Assembly (NCBI GenBank): GCA_021030915.1
Contig: JAGEMR010000192.1
Span: 1-42,940, forward strand
Reading direction: 5' to 3'
Length of the DNA: 42,940 bases
DNA from: Astrothelium macrocarpum
Lineage: Eukaryota > Ascomycota > Dothideomycetes > Trypetheliales > Trypetheliaceae
Below are positions 9,135 through 20,748 of the stretch, piece by piece (positions within the stretch are counted from its first letter, which is position 1; each line of letters starts with the position of its first letter). The notes beneath the pieces were generated by a model. It saw nothing but the letters and a program-made list of their open reading frames with translations, was not told the origin of the DNA and searched no databases. Made by a program: the position numbers and the translations under genes.

Positions 9135-11723
9135 TCAATCCGCAATCCGCCCACGGCTCTGACTGCGACTTCTCCGCTCCTCTTCTGCACAACAACACGC
9201 GCGCTTCTTTCCCGCACCATCCTTCTCTACCGGCTGCCGCGCGTGACGGTTCGCAAGAGGGCTTTGGACCGCCTTCCGCGCCGTTGCGACAGCAGTGCTC
9301 ATGCTTTTCGCTGTGATCGTAGATGCATTTGAGCTGAATGATGACCAATTGAGCTCTTGCGCCGAGACGCTTGGAGTTACTGAGCCCGAGGAAGATGACG
9401 AGAGGACGTTACGCGAGTTACTATGGCTGCGACTGCAATTGTGACCACGAGAAGCGCCTAGAAGAGCGGAGCAGGAGCGAACAGAGGAAGAGCTATCCGC
9501 ACGAATAAAGTCAGGACGGACAACCGGGTCATCGGCCAAGGAGTTGTGGCTGGGTGTGGCTGCGAGAAGATCCCGAACATTTTGTTGGAGGGAGAAATCA
9601 GTAGAAGAGCGGCCGCGCTTGCGGCCGTGTGCAGACTGGGATTTGGTGGGCGTGCTTTCGCAGCCGCTGCTTTGTTTGCAAGGTGCCGAAGGCGTAAGTA
9701 GCATAATTGATGGCTTTTTCCTTAGTGGCATCTTGATTGCTGTGGGTGGCTGGTTGAATGTAAAATAGTCGATTGGTTCTGGGCTTTGAGATACACCTTC
9801 TTCGCTAATGATTGCTTCTGGTCGTGCGAGATCCGAGTCTACAATAGTAATGCTATTTGAGGATTCTTTAAGGCCTTGTCCAGGCATCTGGAGCTTCGCA
9901 TTCCGACACGTCGCCAACCTTGCAAGTTTGCAGGTCGGCGCCCAGGTCGGAACAGATGAAACAGAGGAAATAGACGAGGCGCGAGAAGACCGCGAGGTTA
10001 GATCGGAAATCATAGACTCAGGGCTGGAGCCAGAGGACGCAGATCTTGCAACGGATGATCGTCGAGATAGACTGTATTGCTCAAGACCGCAATTGCTGTT
10101 CTTGGTGGGTGGCGGGACAGGTCCCATCCACTGATCGACTGTTGTTCTTGCAAGACCAATATTATGAGCCTGGGCCATAGCAGACACCATGGAATGGCGA
10201 CGAGATGTCGGACAGCTGTTGATACTCACGGCCGGAGTACTCGAAGCTGCAGAAGATGGTGTAAGCTGTGGCGTGGGTAATGGACCCATGCGGGCCAGAC
10301 ATGGAGTTGGTGGTGGCATATCTGGCTTGGGCTCAAGAAATCTTGGAGGTGTGATACTGGAGATACTGCTCTGTTTCTGCAAACGTTCTTCGGGAAGACA
10401 TTTGTTGTGGCTTGGGGTGGGGGTGCCTTCTTTTGAGGTTGATTTGAAGACTTCGGATGTAGGTGTAGGCGTTGAAGGTAGATGTAGATTTTGGATTCCG
10501 CTGCTAACCCAGGAGAAACTAGCGCTCGTTGGACTTTGCATGGGTACGTCCACAGTGTCAAGCTTTGGGGTTAGCCGGAGAATGATCGATTTCCACTGCG
10601 AACATGCACGCGCAATAACAGCACACGGAATCTGTTGAGACTGAGATGGGGGTGTGTACTTGAGTACAATGTCCGTCCATCGCTCAAATATCCCGTCGGG
10701 AATATGTAGGCTCCAGCTGATGGCGGTGAGAAAGGTCATTTCATTATTGTTGATTTCATGAGTCTTTAGCCCAGAAATCTTGCTCCATGCTCTCGCAGAG
10801 AAATTTCGATCTTGTAAGTATTTCGATGCTAGTATGAGCGATGCTAAGAACATGCGACGTCCACATTGGAGAGCACGAAATGATTCGTTGTCTCCTGGCT
10901 GTTCCATGGTAAAGTCGCATTTTGGCACATGGGGTTTAATTAAGATCAGGTAGTAGAGAGCAACTTGTAAAGTCGAATAACTGGTTCTGGACCTCCGAAG
11001 AGTTTCCTGGATAAAAGTCCGTAGAGGAAGGATTCCTCGACCGCTCCCGCTTTCAGAACGGCATGGAACAACCGAAAGAGGCCAGATTACCTCGACCATT
11101 TGTGTTGCAGAATCTCAACCACTTATCTTAGCTTAAAGGAAAAAAGGGAGGCCGGGGGGGTTCAATGTTAGCTTACCGACAAGGTTATCGACAAAGTTAA
11201 CTTTACGTTCACTTTGTCGTACTAGCGGAGGAGGGCGTTGGCCTCCTGCTAGGGAGCATCGTCGAGGATGCTGATGCTGTTCGACTGGAATTGGCGCAGG
11301 CACGTGGATGCTAATACCAGGATTCTTTGTGGTCAAGACTTGCTGTTGTCCACGGAATACACCAGGAAAGAAAGTAGTGGAGGTGACTTCATTCACCACC
11401 TGGAGGTTAGGCCGATCTGAAGATGCTTCATCATTTTCAATCTGAGAGGTGGATGAGGTTGAAGAAGTCTGAGAAGCCGTATCCGAGAATACAGAAGATA
11501 CTGACGATGAAGCTGATGATGCAATAGAGGGGTCATATGGATACGTTTCGACGGTTGAGGTGGTGCAGGTTTGTTGTTTTGGCAAGATTCCAATTCTTGC
11601 ATCCGCGTCAACATTTTGTTGGCGCTGGAGGTATGATTTGTCGCAACCGGGGGTTTTTTTCACGAGTTGCGATTGATGTAGATGGTGCGGGGGTAACGGG
11701 CAATTTCCCCATGACAAGCTCAT
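9135..11723 (-). CDS. Pho85-type (Pcl5-like) cyclin
   Basis: Two exons, 11723-11177 and 11113-9135, separated by a 63-nt intron (GTAAGC donor), give 841 residues. Splicing joins FVDNLV to DSATQMVEVIWPLS, restoring the start of the cyclin box, which runs to about residue 340. It includes RRSRTSYSTLQVALYYLILI and FLASLILASKYLQDRNFSAR, typical of the fungal Pcl cyclins that activate the Pho85 kinase. The N-terminal 175 residues and the long C-terminal half are serine/threonine/proline-rich and probably disordered, suiting phosphorylation-controlled turnover. In yeast Pcl5 directs Gcn4 for degradation; that exact role is inference. Its upstream side is an unusually long gene-free stretch. Confidence 0.9.
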
Positions 11724-14700
11724 GATGATGAAGAAAGCAAGAGTGGAAGTAGCGAAAGAGGAAAGGATTCGGAGTTAATTAAAGAGTGTTGATAAACAAC
11801 CGGATTTGGTGATTGTTCAAGGATTAAAAAGTCCGCAAAGAAAGCTCAAAAAGCTCCTAGGTAAATGGAACGCCCGTAGAGATTGACCGGTAGACAGATC
11901 CGTGAGGGTGCACAAGGAGACACACGCAAAAGTTTCTACTCGTCAGAGACAAGCAGCCAATCCTGCAATATGTTCCTCTGTTGACGAGGGGAGTAATTAA
12001 GCCGTGAAGAGTTCGAGGTATGGGCGTGAAAGATCCGAGACCTTGATGATACCGACTCTTGCACAAGGCTTTTCCTCTCCGGTCACCGTACTGCACAGTA
12101 TCGCAAAAAACCTATGCCTTGGTAGAAGCCTTCCGCGCACTTGTCCTTCGAAAAAGCAGGGTTTATCCACGGCGCCGAAGTCGCAGCAAATAAACAGTCT
12201 TCGTCAAAGTACGCGAGGCTTCAGATAAGACCGGCGGTGAGAGACATGATAGACTCAGATACAGTAACGATAGCAGGTAGACGGTCGACCGGAGAGTACT
12301 TGAATACGTAGAGGAGCATGGTGAATTTTTCGACGATGGAAGTGGTGACTGTTGTGGTATATGGCGGTTACCTCGGAGGGTTCGCCACAGCCACGCGAGT
12401 GATGGTTTCCACGTCAGAAAAGCGCTCGATCACTTTCGCAATCGGATGGCAAATGGATGGCTGAGATGTGAAAATTCGGAATTCTTTGTCGTGGCACCGA
12501 GCGGCGGGGAGGAATTATTAGAGCGGTCGGGAGAGTGGAGATGAGATGGTTTGGTCCAACGGTGACTCGCTGCCAGGGCACAACGCCGTGCCGAAGGGGG
12601 TATCAATAACAAAGGAGAATGGCAATGACGCAGCGAGCAGCAGACGAGCGGTATTCACACTCGTGGGTGGCGAGGGTGTGACTCGATGGGGCGGAGGGTA
12701 TGACAAAGGAGGCAGCAAACGTGTCAAGGAGCCGGTGGAGCGCGATGTTCCGGATGCGAGAGCACACGCAAACGCAGCGGACGCAGACAGCAGCACCTTT
12801 TTTCAGCAGTGATGAGGCGGCGGGTGGTGGTTGTAGTTAAGCATGATGGACAGTCTGCTGCTGGACGGGCTGCTGCTTGGGCGGGCACAGCCAGAGGGGC
12901 GAAGTCCTTTCTACACAGTGTCTGGCTCGGGCTGGCTCGTGCACGGGTGCAGAGTCACACCTTGGCCACTGCCGCCAGGGTGCGAGGTAACTCGGGATGG
13001 GGTGCGCGCTGCCTAGATTCCAGCCCATCATCCCCCCCGAGCCTCTGTCCGCTAATGGCCGATACGGATGCCCTCTTCCTCGCTGCTCGCATCGAGCCGG
13101 CTGATTCCCGAGGAAACGCCCGGCGTGCGATTGTCGCTGATGAGCGCCGCCATGGCAACGTGCAAACCTTCAGAGTCGGCCTGCGACACAGCAGCGCGCA
13201 GTTACTACACTCGACGTACCACCCAGACGTGCCCAGGCTTCGTCGCTGCCTTTTGCGGGCGTACTCCCAAGGCGGCCAGCGTGGCCTGCTTGCTGCATGG
13301 ATTTACGCATCGGGAGCTGCTGGGAAAACTAATAATACGGCACCTCTGGAGCGGACCTTTGGCGACCAGCTCAACCTCCGCCAGCTCCCCCAACACTGAT
13401 CACACCTCTCTGCTGCCCCCTGCGTTTGGGCCAACCTGGCAATTTACTTTCGTTCGCAAGCTGAGCGTTGCCTGTCTGAGGATCTTAAACCCCCAACGTG
13501 AGTGATTGTCTAGACGTGGTGAGCTGATGGGCCGAGCGAGCTCATCGTGGCTTTCGATGCGATCGATGAGAGCATCGACTAGATGCGGGAGCAGTGCAAA
13601 CAGCCAATCGCGCTTGTTGTGATGACCCGTTGCTACAGGGCCGGTGCTTCGAGCTATCCCGCACCAGCGTCAAAAGGGTCAAACGCTTCGGATAAAAAGG
13701 CCAGTAACTACCGTTTCGGTGGTGTTTAAGGGGCTTTGTGGGTTGGAATGGGCATGGTGGTGCACAGATCGCCGGTTGCAGCCTAATTTGCCGCTGACGG
13801 CGTGACGCTGGCGCTGGACAGTAGGATGACTCTTCTTTTGGCATTCCTGTTGGACAGGATGGAGGATCGTTGCTTTCTTCGCAATCTCGTGATTCATCAT
13901 GTCGTGACCTCTCAGAAATGAAATCTGCTTTGGCGGCTAGTTACTCGCAGCACCAGAGCTCACGCCACCGATGCTCCGTTCCGGCTATTACCCACCAGGG
14001 TTCGGGTCGAGATGGGAACACTCACCTAAAGCTACGTACTGGGTGTGTCTCGATCCGTCAGATCGGCTGACGCTGAAAAAATTCTGAATGGCGTCTAATT
14101 CAACAACATACTATTCGGCCATTTTGCCGGCTAGAAGAGAAATGCTGTGTAAACGGCGGTTGTTTCTCGGGCCTTGAAAGATTCTGACACCGGCGAGACC
14201 CGTGGCCTTACTCTTCGCCACGGTCGATTTTCCGGTCTTTTCCGCGGTACGGAGAGTATAGAGTACATAATCCAACATGAACACGATCAAACGTAGCTGA
14301 GACGATAACGCTCAGCCATAATGTTCCTTTCGCGTGTCTCCCAATGTACCATACTATTGCCGGTAATGATTTTATTTTCATGGAAAGGGGTTGGTGTACT
14401 CGGTAGCATTGCTTCATTTACTGGACTCTTGGCAATAGTGTGGCTGTTGCCTACAAAGCATTGTGGCGCGCGTTGTGGCGCATGCGATTCCCTCAGCTAG
14501 ACTGGGTTCCTGAATGACTAACAACCTCGAATGGCAATATACCTGCTGTTCCGAGTGTGGAGCCGAAGGGAGTGGACAGAATTTGTCGTTAGTAACAAGA
14601 TCAGTGCGTGACTTAGCAACGCCGAAAACAACCCAAACTGGTAAAAAGTTGGAAAAGCTTGCACTCCTGACACTCGACCCTGTGGCAACATTCTAAGCCA

Positions 14701-14945
14701 TCAGCCATGGATCTTGAATACTCCGCGCGTCAGCAGGTGACGTTGAAAATGAGTCAATTTAGAGATAGTGCGACTTGGACAATAAGCACAATATTGATTT
14801 CATTAAAACTCTAACCACGCACTAGGTTTACCTATTGATTTCCGTACCATTACAAGAATTACACATCAACATTCATCAGCCTTTGTGTTCATAAGAGAAA
14901 AGTGTGAGGGCGAATATGAAACCAGTATTGCCACCACCATAATAT
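11724..14945. other. Long gene-free stretch upstream of the cyclin
   Basis: About 3.2 kb lies between the cyclin start codon and the 3' end of the pathogen-related gene. It holds the cyclin promoter and probably a long 5' leader. The 12.5-13.5 kb part is GC-rich and carries many overlapping open frames on both strands (the largest 12809-13399, +, 196 codons). They have low-complexity, mixed-frame composition and no recognisable domain, so I do not call them genes. No tRNA or 5S rRNA was recognised. Confidence 0.5.
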
Positions 14946-16770
14946 TCATGAAGTCAGGATCAGAGCAACCACAGCCTGCTGCAAACCAATCAAAGCGGAA
15001 TAGGCCGTGAGAATGCTGATCATGGAATTCTTCAAATAATCACGGGGCATGCCGCGTAGGAAGAAGCTCTTCAGTCGTCGCCTCTGCTGCCTCCCAGCTT
15101 ACAACAACATCAGACTGATTACACGGGAATAAGTAAAAAAAGTTGACTGGTAGTGGCAGCGGCAAAGTAGCACCGGCTACTCACGGTTCATGAGAAATGG
15201 GCACTCGGCAGGAGTCGCCTTGCTCATTTCTTCATATGTTGCCTTCGTTTCCTTGCTGTGTGCCGGAGCGGCAACGGCCTCGCCGCTGGTTGGTTGGATG
15301 GCAGCCTCAACATCTTTAGGTTGCGGATGAACTTCGTCAGATGATTTGGCAAGATGTGTGTCAATGTCATCAGATCCCGTGTCTGATGTCGTTGCATTCA
15401 TGAGATCCAACGGCTTGGCAGAATCCATTCGTTCTTTTTCCTCACCATTAACTACCGGAGATGAGATGATGTCAAGCGGTTCCTCTGCTGTATGGTTGGG
15501 TACGTCCTCTCGCCCGGCAGAACCCTTTTCTTTGAGCTGAATCTGCTCGTCCATAATCTCTTGACCAACTGCAATCTCGTTGTTGACTACAGTCTCGTTA
15601 ATAATCGCAATCTCGTTGTCAATCGCAATCTCGTCACCCGTAATCTCATCGTTGACTGCAATCTCCTTGTTGACGATACCGCTAGGCGTAATTTGACGGA
15701 ACATTTCAAGAGGGTCAAAGTATGTTTCGAGCTTCAGGACTTGGAGCGTGTCGTTCACATGTGCAATGGTGATCCCTTCGATGTCGATCTGGCCACCATG
15801 AGCCTTCACCGTGATCTTTTCCCCTGTACTATATGCTCATCAGAACTTTTACTGTTGACGTGCCTTAGAGGCTAGGGACTTACTCATTAAAGCCGACGTA
15901 GTCATTCTTCATGACTCCCCAGTGACGCCACTTGAAAGAAACTACAGGCGGACCACTGTAGACTTCGACCACCTCCCATGCAAATGTAGGCATCATACGC
16001 TTAAAGGTCTTGTGACTTGATGCAAAATCCGAGTTCTTCGGACTGTAATATTCATTTGGAGCAATGATTGCATTATATGTCCCGACCTTGAGCATATAGT
16101 CGGCAGACTGTGGTGGGCCTCCATTGATGGAGAAGGTGTATTGTGTTTTATCAACCGTTCTCCAATCATCCAGTCGCGTCTTAAAAGATGCTTCTATTTC
16201 CCAGTTCTTTACTAAGTTTTCGACAAGAGCTGGGAGGCTTCCGGCTGTATGGTTGTGCTTCCGTGCTGCAAGCTCAATTAGCCTTTCTCTCCAAGGACCT
16301 TTGTTATCTGTTCCAGAACAAAATATAGAGAGAAGATACAAAAAATCGTGTGTGTCACGGAATCTTGGCGTTGTACGTGCGAGCAAGGATCTTGCGCATC
16401 TGGTGTCACGATGCGTTTGAAATCTTGTGAAAAGACATGCAGAGGAGATTACTGCAGCATAATCTGCATTCGTTGTACAAGATTGTTCCTGAACACGAGA
16501 GTTCCACGTGGAAAATTCTTCAGATCCACCAAGATGCAAGGAGCTACTTGGCAGGAAAACACGAGCCAAATCAAACACAATGAAGGAATGTCGCAGCAAG
16601 AGTGAGAACTTACTCTCATGGTAAAATTTCCTGGTCTTTGAATAGTCAGGCGCACGTCCATAACGCCAGGCAGCCTCTTGATCCTGAAGAACTGCGTTGG
16701 GGTTTAGAACATAGTCCGGGAGCACAGGTGCTGGTTCTGCAGCTGGCGCTTGAACGCTGACAGCGGCCAT
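14946..16770 (-). CDS. Pathogen-related (SnoaL-like) protein with acidic repeats and a possible C-terminal membrane anchor
   Basis: Proposed exons are 16770-16614, 16265-15884, 15828-15185 and 15097-14946, 444 residues. Introns are 348, 55 and 87 nt; phases agree throughout. The first about 230 residues match the plant 'pathogen-related protein' family: PDYVLNPNAV, WRYGRAPDYSKTRKFYHE, HTAGSLPALVENLVKNWE, then FASSHKTFKR, SGPPVVSFKWRHWGVMKNDY and FDPLEMFRQIT. The family has a SnoaL/NTF2-like fold of unknown biochemical role. Next comes an acidic tail with hexapeptide repeats (NEIA-type). The last exon would add an arginine-rich stretch and a hydrophobic segment (MISILTAYSALIGLQQAVVA). If the last intron is retained, the protein ends at 15177 after FLMNRE. 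The core is solid; the last exon rests on splice phase and a weak AAG acceptor. Confidence 0.82.
15572..15676. repeat. Coding 18-bp minisatellite
   Basis: Six units starting CAATCTCGTT or a variant (18 nt, one of 15 nt) sit inside exon 3 of the pathogen-related gene. Read on the minus strand they encode the imperfect hexapeptide series with NEIA, NETV and DEIA cores. All unit lengths are multiples of three, so copy-number change would keep the frame. Confidence 0.85.
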
Positions 16771-19557
16771 ATCCTGTGATATTTCTCGACGGCCTTTGAG
16801 CTGCAATTGAAATCGAGTGTATGTGGTACCAAAGAAAGAGCAAGGGTCAGATAAATATCTGAAGGAAGCAGCAATTTGAAAAGAAGGGCCAGGTCATGAG
16901 AAGAGCAGCAAGGAGGGTCTTTGGTCAGTAAATGATTGCAACATGGTCGGGTCCGCTGAGGTGCTGCAGGGTCCTGCAAAGTGCTGCAAAGAGCTGCAAT
17001 GTATGTTCATTGATAGGGAAAGGGCGTTCATGTGAGGCGTTGTCAGTGATATGAGAAGAAGCCTTTTATGGAGCCAAGGATTTCCGGCTGCGCTAGCTCA
17101 AGCAACTCATGTAAGAACAATGATCAGAATAGGATCCATTTCAGCAAGACCCACTGAGACGTTTCGGAATGCTACCAGCTTCCTAAATTATCAGGGAAAG
17201 ATAAGCTCACGGAAGTACTTCCCCAAGGATGTGCAAACGTCACCCTTGGTTCCGTCAAGCTGTACGACGCTGAGCAAGCTCAGGAAACAAAGGCGCCGTT
17301 TGACGGAGCGAAGTGTACCGGATGCAATCATGAGCCCCAATTGGATAACATCTTAACCCGTCCAAAGTTTGATACGAGTAACGGTGTTGAGACGCCGTCG
17401 CGGACGGGCTCAACGCTCGGTCGAGTTAAGGATTCTCGACCGAGCATTTCATTTATGATGCAGCTAGATTCATTTTTGAAGAGCGCCAAATCAGGGCCTC
17501 CCTTCCAAGGTAGAAAGTCTAGAGCGCGACCTGATGGATGTAGCTGGTGGGGTTCGATTGTTTACTGCTTATTGCTGCCGTCTTGATGTGCAGTACAGGG
17601 ATCGCACACCTCCTGCAGGCCCAATGGAATTCGTTGCTCCCGTCCTTGGGGCGTCCTAAATCCCGGGATCCACGCCAGCCAGGCCTCGCCAACTGTAATA
17701 GGCTGTCCTTTTCCGGTAGGCGTTGAAGTCTGTTGTATAAAACCCACTAGAGCATTGAAGTTGTTCTTAACCTTTCCAACCGGTCTGAAAACTAACTATG
17801 CGATCTACTCATTGAGGACATTCTGGCTTCATCGGCGATCGTTAGTTAATGTTCAAAATTATTGAGGCAGGGCTATTCTCAAAACATTGCAGGACATGGA
17901 TAAATGTGGACCATGTGCAATGCACGTTTCCATCGGCTGAATGGCACGTTTTGGCTTGTTGAAGGATCCAGTTCGCTTTTCAAGTAAGGGGGTGCTTTCT
18001 CAAATTCTCTTTCGTAAAGCTCCGCAGCATGGAGGGTATTCCATGTACCTGCTATACAAAATCCGGGGAAGCCGTTCGCGCAACATGTCTTAGACAAAAT
18101 TTTTTGGAATCACCATCCCCGTGCTATGACGGTCGTGGCTGTCTCTCCTGGTTGGGCCGATTGAACCTTATGAGAGCATGGTCCGCACGCGATCCAAGAT
18201 ACGGAGCCTTGATCTACAACCTGAGGATACACATTCCGAACCAGGTCTGGTGCATCTGCCTAAGTATTCAGTTCCAGAAGAACGCTCAGTACCTCTATAA
18301 GGCTGCCAGTCTGATTGGACGAACACCACGTAGGGCTTCGTGAGAGCAAGAAGCCACAGTACGCCTCTCCAAACGGAACAGGAATGTTCCTGTTATTAAT
18401 TAGAAACACCCGCAGTAGGCATGCGATAAATGCAGCCTGCCACGAGCAACCAGAAGTCTGGGAAAGTACAAGGGCCCCCATGACATGAGCCAAGTCAAAT
18501 TTCTGGTATTCTGTAAAGCACATCACTCACCAACGTCACTGCGTACAGTTGGTCAATGCAATATCTGCTTCTTCAGCTGATACAGGATTTGATCGTATGC
18601 TTAAGCTCTGGAAGGTACCATTTGCCCTCTGCAACACAGGACGTCCTTGGATTTGGGGCTCTGAGACATTAGCTTGACATCATATTTTCCTTAGAAGAAG
18701 CTGCTGCGAAACGTAACACATTTTTCATGCCAAAAACAAGAGCTGAGGTTACATATAACAATCCGAGCTTGCCCGAGACTTCGTGTTCTCACCCTTGCAG
18801 AAAACGTGGCATGCTGGGTTGTCTCTCGTGCTGATATGTAGCTGTCCTTGTCCTCAACCGTAATTTCGAAAATGTTCGGATATTACACCCTACTAACCAA
18901 TAAAATGGTTTCTAAAGCGTGTATGGCGTCATACGCTACACATGTGGTAGGCTTATACTGGGCATGATTGCTGGTTCCTACCCGTAGACACTCGTTTCGC
19001 ATCCAAGTTTTGATCATGCAGCTTCCCGGCTCCGTGCAACTTGCCGTAGTTTGGAAAATCTCCGACTCGTCATCTGAGATTGCACTTGACTGGACAGCAG
19101 CTGGTCACAAAATGTCACCAGAATGACTCGCATTGTGACAGCTGTCGTTGAAAACGGCAAGCCGGTTTGGTGCAACAGTTAAGCTGTTTATCAGGATTCT
19201 GCAATTTGCTTGCACGCCCTAAAGGTAACGTGACCCAAAATTCTTTGATACTATACAACATCGCTGGAATTATCGTAGACAGTGTCTAGAAATAACAATT
19301 GAAGGGAATCCTCGTAGTCAACAATAATTACCCGGTAGGAGATCGAAACAAAGTTTAACACTCCAACGCTATTCGTATGATTGAGCTTGATAGCTGGAAG
19401 GCTGATTTGGTTTTGGACGAGTGTCCAAGAACGTAGCGTCATTGTCTTGATATCCTGCAAATTAGCGTAATTAACAGATAAGTGGACACGTAAGATCAAT
19501 GGTGGTTCAATGCTATATTCGAGTTGTCTACAGTACAATGCAAATCTAGATACTGGC
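16771..19557. other. Long intergenic region, possible gene remnants
   Basis: Nearly 2.8 kb lies between the pathogen-related gene start and the ATP7 3' end. On the minus strand three short frames have protein-like composition but no recognised family: about 17575-17747 (EAWLAWIPGF in the middle), 17879-18060 (TWNTLHAAELYEREFEKAPP) and 18290-18510. They could be exons of an unrecognised or decayed minus-strand gene. I cannot join them convincingly. A perfect hairpin lies at 17415-17445. Confidence 0.4.
17415..17445. repeat. Perfect 11-bp inverted repeat with 9-nt loop
   Basis: GCTCGGTCGAG at 17415-17425 is followed by a 9-base spacer and its exact complement CTCGACCGAGC at 17435-17445. It is GC-rich and would form a stable hairpin. 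No gene runs through it. Confidence 0.9.
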
Positions 19558-20283
19558 TTAAAGGACAGAAAGATCGCCAAATTTCTCCTAAAAAAAAGTT
19601 AGCATCACTCGATGTAAACGAACTATTGTAGATATGTGACAGACCTTGTAGCCTGGAACATCCCAGCGTCCCTTGGATACTAGCTTGGACGTCTTTTCGT
19701 CAATATCAGGTCTTGCAGCAGCCACATCGTCCTGAACGATCCGATCAGTCACATCGTCAACAACCTTTGATGAACATATACATACCACCGTCAACTCATC
19801 AAACGATCTCGCTTCCTCAATATTCTTTAATGTCTTCTCCAGATCCCTCAACTCCGTCTCCACCAATCCCTTCGTCTCCTCCGCGCTTTTCACCGCCTGC
19901 GCCTCAAATGTCTCGATAGCCTTAATTTGCCTCTCGACATCGTACCCGCGTACCTTGTAAGCTTTCATCTCGCGCTCGACTTCGTTGATGACATCCTGGT
20001 TCTTTAGGATACGGCGGTAGTGTTGAAAATCGACCGTCTGCGGCTGCTCCTGCAGCTGCTGTACCCGACGTCGAGCATCATCGTTGCGCTTCTTGAAGGC
20101 GGCGAGGGCACTGGCAGTTTGTCCACGGAGACCCAATTGGGTGCCAATTTTGGTCCAGTCGATTTTGAGAGCGGCGCTGCGCTGTGATGGAAAAGGAGGA
20201 AAACGTCAGCGAGAGCTCGGTTTGGCGGGTCAATGTTATTGTGGAGAAGTGATCAAGGCAGTTTGACTTACTCCGACAGCCAT
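19558..20283 (-). CDS. ATP7: Mitochondrial ATP synthase subunit d
   Basis: Four exons, 20283-20272, 20181-19786, 19731-19645 and 19587-19558, encode 174 residues, the usual fungal length. The first coding exon has only four codons (MAVG); splicing yields MAVGRSAALKIDWTKIG and so on. QEQPQTVDFQHYRRILKNQ, KAIETFEAQAVKSAEETKG, LVSKGRWDVPGYK and the final EKFGDLSVL are hallmark segments. Introns are 90, 54 and 57 nt with standard GT-AG ends. Subunit d belongs to the peripheral stalk of the F1Fo ATP synthase on the matrix side of the inner membrane. It is followed upstream by EGD2 and RPL14 on the same strand, each with its own intergenic space. An import sequence is not obvious, as is usual for this subunit. 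Confidence 0.97.
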
Positions 20284-20748
20284 TGCGACAGTTCCGGACG
20301 CGATAGAGGGGAGGATGGAGCTTATTGGCGATGTTGAGGTTTCATCGGTTCCTGAGATGCTGGGTAGGCCGGAGCTTGCGGCTACATCACGTGATATGTA
20401 CAACAGCTCTGGACGGAAAACGTGTGTTAAACTATGAAATTTATACAGATCTGCTTGTCTTTGCCTACAGTTCCACGCAACATTCACGAAGACGATCGCG
20501 ATTAACCGTGCAGAGCCATTCATGCATTCTGCCAGGAACAAAATGAGATCGACTTGATTTTTGTATTACATAGTGCCCGTCACCGCAAATGCACAGGCGG
20601 TCGGAATGTGCAACTTGAGTTTCATGAATTTTCGATCCGGAATTGAACTAAGGTGTCGTACTATAAGAAAAGCACTGGCTTCGACTGTAATCTGCAGAAG
20701 ATGCCGTCCACATGAGCTCTAAGAACTCCCATGACCACACACAGTGCA
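20284..20748. other. Intergenic, ATP7 promoter and EGD2 3' UTR
   Basis: About 465 bp between two minus-strand genes. I see no further coding sequence. A CACGTG-type or CCAAT box is not evident near the ATP7 start. Confidence 0.5.

Noticed and set aside
12809..13399. 196-codon plus-strand frame in the GC-rich region
   Set aside because: Overlapped by frames on both strands, composition is mixed-frame and low complexity, with no recognisable motif or intron support.
13920..14050. 5S rRNA-like impression on the minus strand (GGTTCGGGTCGAGATGGGAA on plus)
   Set aside because: The fragment resembles part of a 5S complement, but the flanking helices and the conserved fungal 5S segments are absent.
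16771..16806. Upstream extension of the pathogen-related protein
   Set aside because: The open frame extends 12 codons before ATG 16770 but begins at TTG; the family N-terminus fits the ATG.
19251..19580. 109-codon minus-strand frame just after ATP7
   Set aside because: It begins inside the last ATP7 exon in another frame and has no family resemblance; probably 3' UTR.
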